Positions 7,552 through 11,840 of a stretch of 11,840 nucleotides of DNA are shown here, in pieces. The first letter of the stretch is position 1. Each line of letters begins with the position of its first letter. The stretch comes from an uncultured Phascolarctobacterium sp. (GTDB lineage Bacteria; Bacillota; Negativicutes; Acidaminococcales; Acidaminococcaceae): the NCBI GenBank assembly GCA_946002345.1, contig CAMFZA010000036.1:1-11840 (forward strand), given 5' to 3'. The notes under the pieces are model-generated. The model did no database searches. It was not told the origin of the DNA and saw nothing but the letters and a program-made list of their open reading frames with translations. Made by a program: the position numbers and the translations under genes.

Positions 7552-7573
7552 GATTTTCACCTTCTATTTTAAT

Positions 7574-7600
7574 GTTAACCATACTCAAAATCGTGTTAAC
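7574..7600 (-). promoter_or_regulatory. BirA operator of bioD-bioA
   Basis: GTTAAC half-sites at 7574-7579 and 7595-7600 are separated by 15 bp, the same geometry as at 5245-5271. The site covers the expected transcription start just downstream of the -10 element, so bound BirA-biotinyl-AMP would block initiation. Confidence 0.9.
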
Positions 7601-7606
7601 GCAAAT

Positions 7607-7635
7607 AGTATAAACCTGATAAAGAAATAAGTCAA
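7607..7635 (-). promoter_or_regulatory. Promoter of bioD-bioA
   Basis: On the minus strand, -35 TTGACT (7630-7635), a 17-bp spacer and -10 TATACT (7607-7612) make a good sigma-A type promoter. Transcription would start near 7600, inside the operator. Confidence 0.8.
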
Positions 7636-7658
7636 CCCAGTGAATTACTAAGGTTAAC
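7631..7658 (-). promoter_or_regulatory. Possible second, degenerate BirA site over the bio -35
   Basis: GTTAAC (7653-7658) and, on the minus strand, GTTGAC (7631-7636) are 16 bp apart. One mismatch and a spacer one base longer than the other two sites make this weaker. It overlaps the -35 element, where a repressor could also act. Confidence 0.3.
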
Positions 7659-7769
7659 ATTGTTTTCTTGGCTTCGTATTATATGGCGGCAAAAGAGCTG
7701 TTATGGCAGGGATAAAGGCAAATTTGTATAAAAAGTTGCATTATATGGGCTTTTTCTCTGAGAATATGC

Positions 7770-7798
7770 TTGCCAATAGAGGGTTAATATGTTATCAT
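7770..7798 (+). promoter_or_regulatory. Promoter of the pan leader and operon
   Basis: On the plus strand, -35 TTGCCA (7770-7775), a 17-bp spacer and -10 TATCAT (7793-7798) predict a start near 7805. The interval between the bio promoter and this one (7660-7769) shows no gene or clear structure. Confidence 0.7.
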
Positions 7799-7804
7799 AG
7801 TGGC

Positions 7805-7968
7805 GGTAAATTGGACTGCGGAGCAGTAGCACAGTGTGCGCTGTAGCCAAGGCAGTCAGATTTTACTTAGTGATATAAATGAAGTCAATAATCGCTTGGA
7901 TCTATGAGACCGGGACGAAGACGCAAAAGGGATATTTGTGCGCATTCCGTCTAGGTATGCGCTTTTTT
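7805..7968 (+). ncRNA. Structured leader RNA or small RNA upstream of the pan operon
   Basis: About 165 nt lie between a good promoter and an intrinsic terminator, with no credible ORF. The predicted 5' end begins a hairpin: GTAAA (7806-7810) pairs with TTTAC (7862-7866), and GACTGC (7814-7819) with GCAGTC (7852-7857), with a further imperfect stem capped by GCAC-AGT-GTGC (7829-7839). A second small hairpin is GGATCT-ATG-AGACC (7898-7911). Two alternatives compete with the terminator: AGACG (7919-7923) can pair with CGTCT (7948-7952) and CGCAAA (7922-7927) with TTTGTG (7935-7940). I find no T-box motif and no riboswitch class I know. It could be an attenuating leader of the pan genes or a free small RNA. 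Confidence 0.55.
7940..7968 (+). terminator. Intrinsic terminator (attenuator candidate) ahead of the pan operon
   Basis: GCGCAT (7940-7945) pairs with ATGCGC (7957-7962), the loop can add two more G-C pairs, and six T follow at once (7963-7968). It lies 74 bp before the first pan gene, on the same strand. Confidence 0.75.
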
Positions 7969-8042
7969 GTTGTGCAAAACAGCGGTGCTGGATTTGCCGT
8001 AGGAGCGTCTCCCCAATGGTCAGGAAGGAGAGCAAAACGGTT

Positions 8043-8915
8043 ATGAGGATCGGTATTATCGGCGGTGGCAAGGTGGGCTGTTGCTTGGCAGGCTATCTAA
8101 AGCAGGACCTGCAGGGCATCACAGCTAGCAGCGAGGCTCATAGCCTGCAGCTGGCAGAGCGCTTTGGCCTTGAGCCTTGCACCAATGCAGAGCTTGTGCA
8201 GCGTGCTGATGTGCTGCTACTTACCGTGCCGGATCGGCTTATCGGTGTGGTGGCAGAGCAGTTGGTGCGTGAGTGTGGTGATTTTGCAGTCACACAAGCA
8301 GCTGGCGGCAAGAACACTTTAAAGGGTAGAATTTTTTTGCATTGCAGTGGCTCCATGGGGCTTGAAGCCCTTGCTCCCTTGCAGCAAGAGGGTGCCCATG
8401 TGGGAAGCCTGCATCCCTTGCAGAGCTTTGCCGGTGGTGCGACAGAGCTGGCAGGGGTGTACATGGCTATGGATGGCGATGAAGCTGCCTGCGCAGCGGC
8501 GCAGCAGATTGCAACTACCATGGGTGGGCATCCGTTTCAGGTGCCTGCTGCTGAGCGTGCTGCCTATCACGCAGCTGCCTGCATATGCTCCAATTACGCA
8601 GTGGCTGTGGAGGCTCTTGCCCAGGGGCTCATGAGCCGCTGGCTGGGTAATGAGGAAGCGGCATGGCAGGCTTTGTTACCCCTGTTCAAGGGTACGGCTG
8701 CCAATTTGCAAAGCACGACCTCCCCTCGAACCGTTTTGACCGGCCCCATCGCTCGTGGTGATGTCAATACTGTAGAAAAGCATCTAGCAGTGTTGCCGCC
8801 TGATTTGGTGGAGGTATATTGCTCTCTTGGGCTAGCCACAACGAAGCTGGCTCTGGCCAATGGCACTATTGACAAGGTGGCTGCTGACAAGCTGCAGCAG
8901 CTTTTGCAGCGTTGA
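8043..8915 (+). CDS. panG: Rossmann-fold DUF2520 protein, probable PanG-type ketopantoate reductase
   Basis: A 290-residue NAD(P)-dependent reductase-like protein that probably reduces ketopantoate to pantoate, the step not covered by panB, panC and panD next door. The N-terminal Rossmann domain starts MRIGIIGGGKVG with the GxGxxG-type turn at 7-12. The C-terminal domain shows the DUF2520 landmarks: HCSGS (100-104), GSLHPLQSF (121-129), YHAAACICSNY (175-185) and LTGPIARGD (232-240). The classical PanE/ApbA C-terminal motifs are not seen. PanG of Francisella and some Bacillota fills this role; that it belongs to this same family is from memory. The start at 8043 has AAGGAG 12 bases upstream; the longer frame from 7938 runs back through the terminator and is rejected. 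panB follows after 39 bp. Family is firm, exact reaction inferred from context. Confidence 0.75.
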   Translation: MRIGIIGGGKVGCCLAGYLKQDLQGITASSEAHSLQLAERFGLEPCTNAELVQRADVLLLTVPDRLIGVVAEQLVRECGDFAVTQAAGGKNTLKGRIFLHCSGSMGLEALAPLQQEGAHVGSLHPLQSFAGGATELAGVYMAMDGDEAACAAAQQIATTMGGHPFQVPAAERAAYHAAACICSNYAVAVEALAQGLMSRWLGNEEAAWQALLPLFKGTAANLQSTTSPRTVLTGPIARGDVNTVEKHLAVLPPDLVEVYCSLGLATTKLALANGTIDKVAADKLQQLLQR

Positions 8916-8954
8916 GCAAGGCTCAAGGCTACTAATTTGTCGGAGGTAAGGACA

Positions 8955-9794
8955 ATGGCAACAAAAAATGTTACTGTAGCAACCATTAAGGAAATGAAAC
9001 AAAAGGGTGAGCCCATCGTTATGATTACTGCTTACGATGTAGCCATGGCACGCAATGTGAACGAAGCAGGCGTGGATATGATTCTGGTGGGTGACTCCGT
9101 GGGTAATGTTATGCTGGGCTATAGCTCCACTGTACCTGTAACCATGGATGAAATGATTCATCATACTAAGGCTGTTATGCGTGGCAATAGCACGGCATTG
9201 GTAGTGGGTGATATGCCTTTCATGAGCTATCAGGCCAGCGACATTGATGCAATGTATAATGCAGCACGCTTTTTAAAGGAAACAGGCTGCACTGCAGTAA
9301 AGCTGGAGGGTGGCGCTGAGGTTGCTCCCCTGGTGAAGAAGCTCACTACCGCTGGTATTCCCGTATGCGCTCATATTGGTCTCACTCCCCAATCTGTCAA
9401 TCAGCTGGGTGGCTTCAAGGTACAGGGCAAGGACATTGAAGCAGCACAAAAAATGAGTGAAGATGCTAACGCCTTGGAGGCAGCAGGTGCCTTTGCCTGC
9501 GTACTGGAATGCGTTCCTGCTAAGCTGGCTGCCAAGGTAACTGCAGAGCTGAAGACCATGGCTACCATTGGTATTGGCGCTGGTAATGGCTGTGATGGCC
9601 AGGTGCTGGTTTGCAATGACCTTTTGGGTGTATCCAATGGCTTCTGCCCTAAATTTGTTAAAAAATATGCTAATCTCCACGATATTACTGTGGAGGCTGT
9701 GAAGTCCTATATTGCGGAATGCAAGGATAGAAGCTTCCCGGCGGAGGAGCATACTTTTAAAATAGATGATAGTGTACTGGAAAAGCTTTATTAA
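8955..9794 (+). CDS. panB: 3-methyl-2-oxobutanoate hydroxymethyltransferase
   Basis: PanB (279 residues) transfers a hydroxymethyl group from methylene-tetrahydrofolate to ketoisovalerate, giving ketopantoate. The conserved blocks are VGDSVGNVMLGY (45-56, metal ligand D47), VGDMPFMSYQ (84-93, D86), VKLEGG (115-120, E118), HIGLTPQ (140-146), the catalytic ECVP (E186) and TIGIGAGNGCDGQVLV (204-219). Length matches the family. GGAGG at 8942-8946, eight bases before the ATG, fixes the start. It is the second gene of the pan operon, with 70 bp to panC. Confidence 0.97.
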   Translation: MATKNVTVATIKEMKQKGEPIVMITAYDVAMARNVNEAGVDMILVGDSVGNVMLGYSSTVPVTMDEMIHHTKAVMRGNSTALVVGDMPFMSYQASDIDAMYNAARFLKETGCTAVKLEGGAEVAPLVKKLTTAGIPVCAHIGLTPQSVNQLGGFKVQGKDIEAAQKMSEDANALEAAGAFACVLECVPAKLAAKVTAELKTMATIGIGAGNGCDGQVLVCNDLLGVSNGFCPKFVKKYANLHDITVEAVKSYIAECKDRSFPAEEHTFKIDDSVLEKLY

Positions 9795-9864
9795 TGCGCT
9801 CTCAAGGCACATTTGCTGTAAGCGATAAAAAGCTCTGGAAGAAGAAAAAGTGAGGGATTCTGTT

Positions 9865-10719
9865 ATGAAATTAGTACATACTGTTGCTGAGCTGCGCGAA
9901 GAGGTTGCGCAGGCTAAGGCTCAAGGCTTGACCATTGGCTTGGTGCCCACCATGGGCGCTTTGCATGAGGGCCATGCTTCTTTGATTGCTGCTGCAAATA
10001 AAGAAAATGATTTTGTGGTGGTTAGCGTTTTTGTTAACCCTACGCAATTTGGTCCTAACGAGGATTTGGATGCTTATCCGCGCACTCTGGAAGCTGATTG
10101 CAAGCTGGCCGAAAAAATGGGTGCTAACGTAGTGTTTGCTCCTTCCCCCAAGGAAATGTATCCCAGCTCTGATGATACTTGGGTTGAGGTTACCGGTGAT
10201 ATTACTAAGGTTTTGTGCGGTCGTACCCGTCCCATCCATTTCCGTGGTGTAACCACCGTTGTAACCAAGCTCTTTAATTTGGCTCAGCCTGACCGTGCTT
10301 ATTTTGGCCAAAAGGATGCTCAACAGGTGGAGGTTTTAAAGCGCATGGTGAAGGATTTGTTCTTCCCCCTGCAGCTGCGTGTTATGCCCATCATTCGCGA
10401 GGCTGATGGCTTGGCTAAGAGCTCTCGCAACACCTATTTGAGCGCAGCAGAGCATACTGCTGCCCTGGTGCTGAGCCGCAGCCTGAAGGCCGCCAAGGCT
10501 ATGTATGAAGCAGGTGAGCGTGATGCAGCGAAAATCACTGCTGCTGTAACAGCTGATATTGCCAAGGAGCCGATGAGCAATATCGACTATGTAGAAATCT
10601 ATGCACTGCCTGGTCTGGAGCCTGTTGCTAATCCCATGGTTGGCAGCAATCTGTTGGCAGTAGCAGTAAAATTTGGTACCACTCGTTTGATTGATAATGT
10701 TGTTTTGGAGGAAAAATAA
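9865..10719 (+). CDS. panC: Pantothenate synthetase (pantoate-beta-alanine ligase)
   Basis: PanC (284 residues) joins pantoate and beta-alanine with ATP through a pantoyl-adenylate. It shows [10 protein letters not shown] (28-37, the HIGH-type nucleotide motif), [14 protein letters not shown] (55-68), [15 protein letters not shown] (124-138), YFGQKDAQQ (146-154) and [11 protein letters not shown] (183-193, the KMSKS-like loop). Length is usual for the family. The ATG at 9865 is preferred to the in-frame GTG at 9850 because GAGGG (9852-9856) is placed eight bases ahead. Its stop TAA shares a base with the panD start, so the two are translationally coupled. Confidence 0.97.
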   Translation: MKLVHTVAELREEVAQAKAQGLTIGLVPTMGALHEGHASLIAAANKENDFVVVSVFVNPTQFGPNEDLDAYPRTLEADCKLAEKMGANVVFAPSPKEMYPSSDDTWVEVTGDITKVLCGRTRPIHFRGVTTVVTKLFNLAQPDRAYFGQKDAQQVEVLKRMVKDLFFPLQLRVMPIIREADGLAKSSRNTYLSAAEHTAALVLSRSLKAAKAMYEAGERDAAKITAAVTADIAKEPMSNIDYVEIYALPGLEPVANPMVGSNLLAVAVKFGTTRLIDNVVLEEK

Positions 10720-11102
10720 TGCTTTATAATATGTTTCATGGCAAAATTCATCGCGCAACCGTAACCGAAGCTAATCTGGAATACATGGGTAGCATCACCA
10801 TTGATAGCCATTTGCTGGAGCTCAGCGGCATTCTGCCTGGCGAACGCGTGCAAATTGTGGATAATAATAACGGCAACCGTCTGGAAACCTATGTTATCGC
10901 CGGTGAATACGATAGTGGTGTAATCTGCCTTAACGGTGCAGCCGCACGCAAGGTATTAGTTGGCGATACCGTTATCATCATTGGCTACGCTATGATGGAC
11001 GAAAAGGAAGCCAAAACCTTTGAGCCCAAGGTGGTTATGGTGGATGAAAAGAACCGCCCCATCAACGTGCGTGGTACCGAAAAGGAACGGGAAATCGGCT
11101 AA
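10719..11102 (+). CDS. panD: Aspartate 1-decarboxylase proenzyme
   Basis: PanD (127 residues) makes beta-alanine from aspartate, using a pyruvoyl group formed by self-cleavage. The N-terminal block [20 protein letters not shown] holds the cleavage site between G24 and S25, exactly at the usual position; S25 becomes the pyruvoyl residue. NGAAARKV and [13 protein letters not shown] downstream are also standard for the family. It starts inside the panC stop (TAATG overlap) with GGAGG seven bases upstream, and it closes the operon. In many bacteria cleavage is helped by an extra factor; none is seen here. Confidence 0.97.
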   Translation: MLYNMFHGKIHRATVTEANLEYMGSITIDSHLLELSGILPGERVQIVDNNNGNRLETYVIAGEYDSGVICLNGAAARKVLVGDTVIIIGYAMMDEKEAKTFEPKVVMVDEKNRPINVRGTEKEREIG

Positions 11103-11121
11103 GAGCTTAAGCTAAAAACAC

Positions 11122-11163
11122 AAACAGGCTTACTTACTACTTTCGTAGCAGGTAAGCCTGTTT
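11122..11163. terminator. Intrinsic terminator after panD
   Basis: AAACAGGCTTAC (11122-11133) pairs perfectly with GTAAGCCTGTTT (11152-11163). An inner CTAC-TTTC-GTAG hairpin (11137-11148) caps it, and seven further T's end at 11167. A-rich sequence on the left could also serve the converging minus-strand transcript. Confidence 0.88.
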
Positions 11164-11226
11164 TTTTATGCTGTAAAGGCTGCCTGCTCAATTAAGGGCA
11201 GGGGATGCCTTAGGTTAAGATAATAA

Positions 11227-11655
11227 TTAAATCTTTACATCCAAGGAGGCGCTGACGCCTACGCCCTGAATGCGATTTACATTTTTATAGTCCACTCTAT
11301 CTACAGGAATGAGAATTTTGGCTCTGATGCCGAGGATGGTTTGCTCGATAATCAAAGCGGCCTTGACCTGGTTCACCTTTTCTAGAGGTCCGCTGACTTG
11401 AGCAGCGCCGGCACGACTGCCGTCACCTACGGAAATAATGGGTACTACCTTAGTTGCGTCAGTGGTGCTGACTCCGTATTTAGCAGTAACCTTATTAATA
11501 GCATCGTTTAAAGGACCAGCCGTGGCGTCTACTACATAGCCCACAGCACCACCCTTAATGACCTTGTCTAAAATACCAGCCTGTACTGGTGCGATGCCGT
11601 TACCTAGCACAAAGCCTGTGATTAAGGCGCCAATAATCCATTTTTTACCTTGCAT
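11227..11655 (-). CDS. Small secreted protein of unknown function
   Basis: A 142-residue protein with a clear signal peptide: basic MQGKK, a hydrophobic core (6-20), and a VQA cleavage site predicting release after residue 26. The mature part is glycine- and valine-rich (GGAVGYVVDATAGPLND, then KVVPIISVGDGS, then AQVSGP) and ends in GVGVSASLDVKI, suggesting a compact beta-rich domain exported across the membrane. There are no cysteines and no catalytic motif I recognise. The impression that similar proteins occur in Negativicutes is from memory only. AAGGAGG lies eight bases before the ATG, and a good promoter stands upstream, so it is probably transcribed alone. Function unknown. Confidence 0.8.
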   Translation of the reverse strand: MQGKKWIIGALITGFVLGNGIAPVQAGILDKVIKGGAVGYVVDATAGPLNDAINKVTAKYGVSTTDATKVVPIISVGDGSRAGAAQVSGPLEKVNQVKAALIIEQTILGIRAKILIPVDRVDYKNVNRIQGVGVSASLDVKI

Positions 11656-11687
11656 TGGTAGAACCTCCTTGAGAGAATTTTGTCTAT

Positions 11688-11714
11688 ATTATACTATTCT
11701 ACAGACATCTGCAA
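11688..11714 (-). promoter_or_regulatory. Promoter of the small secreted protein gene
   Basis: On the minus strand a perfect -10 TATAAT (11688-11693) has a -35-like TTGCAG (11709-11714) 15 bp upstream, or TTTGCA with 16 bp. The -10 is strong and the -35 spacing is slightly short. Confidence 0.6.
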
Positions 11715-11772
11715 AAGCCTTGCGGAAGTTTTGTGAAATTATGGTGAGCAGCCCAGTTAGCTATATGTTGTT

Positions 11773-11840
11773 TTACTTGGTAGCAATCATGAGACCGCTA
11801 TCCTGAATGCGCAATGGCACCTTGATTACTTGGCCGGGAT
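11773..11840 (-). CDS. 3' end of an unidentified gene
   Basis: The minus strand has an open frame running in from the window edge for about 22 codons, ending ...IQDSGLMIATK with TAA at 11773-11775. The interval up to 11715 holds only the promoter region of the next gene. Too short to identify; it may be only a chance open frame, but its position and orientation fit the end of a gene. Confidence 0.4.
   Translation of the reverse strand, partial: PGQVIKVPLRIQDSGLMIATK

Noticed and set aside
7843..7855. Similarity of GTAGCCAAGGCAG to the conserved core of SRP RNA
   Set aside because: The GGAA tetraloop and the preceding conserved purines of SRP RNA are absent and the surrounding fold differs, so the likeness is probably chance.
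7805..7968. T-box leader or 6S RNA as identity of the pan leader
   Set aside because: There is no TGGAACCGCG-type T-box, and the local 5' hairpin does not fit the long rod with a central bubble of 6S RNA.
7938..8042. 35-codon N-terminal extension of the DUF2520 protein from GTG
   Set aside because: It would translate through the terminator hairpin and the T-run, it has no ribosome site, and the family begins at the Rossmann strand MRIGIIGGG, which has AAGGAG upstream.
9273..9812. 179-codon minus-strand frame across panB
   Set aside because: Antisense to a strongly conserved panB, with no ribosome site and a low-complexity composition.
2783..11163. Similar build of the two convergent terminators (2783-2833 and 11122-11163), both with an inner CTAC/GTAG stem
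   Set aside because: The outer stems differ in sequence and the inner match is only four bases, so it is most likely coincidence, not a repeat family.

Overview
The window looks like a chromosomal stretch of an anaerobic Bacillota, most likely class Negativicutes. I infer this from the BioW route to biotin, BirA boxes of the GTTAAC-N15-GTTAAC type, strong AGGAGG ribosome binding sites, and a panB-panC-panD operon headed by a DUF2520-type reductase. I could run no database search, so the lineage is an inference.

Layout. (1) Positions 1-2693, plus strand: the end of a restriction operon, made of a McrB-like AAA+ motor (5' end outside the window) and a LlaJI-family PD-(D/E)xK endonuclease. This part is more A+T-rich than the rest and uses ATA codons freely, which suggests acquired DNA. 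(2) 2694-2843: a hairpin carrying a ribosome binding site in its loop, a 5-codon ORF, and a terminator shared by the converging transcripts. (3) 2844-7551, minus strand: biotin genes. bioD and bioA come first, then (after a terminator) a small membrane protein and a fused bioW-bioF gene. Each of the two units has its own BirA operator with the same 15-bp spacer. bioB is absent. (4) 7552-8042: a 491-bp divergent regulatory region with the bio promoter and operator on the minus strand and, on the plus strand, a promoter, a structured leader of about 165 nt and an intrinsic terminator. (5) 8043-11102, plus strand: pantothenate operon of a likely PanG-type ketopantoate reductase, panB, panC and panD, followed by a terminator. 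(6) 11227-11840, minus strand: a small secreted protein of unknown function with its own promoter, and the last 22 codons of another gene.

How it works together. BioW activates free pimelate to pimeloyl-CoA, and BioF, on the same chain, condenses it with alanine to KAPA. BioA makes DAPA and BioD makes dethiobiotin; biotin synthase must be encoded elsewhere. The membrane protein lies under a BirA operator immediately ahead of bioWF, so it is a candidate importer of pimelate or another biotin-related compound. The pan genes supply all dedicated enzymes from ketoisovalerate and aspartate to pantothenate. The most interesting points are the BioWF fusion, the BirA-controlled membrane protein, the leader RNA in front of the pan operon, and a long palindrome between bioD and bioA.
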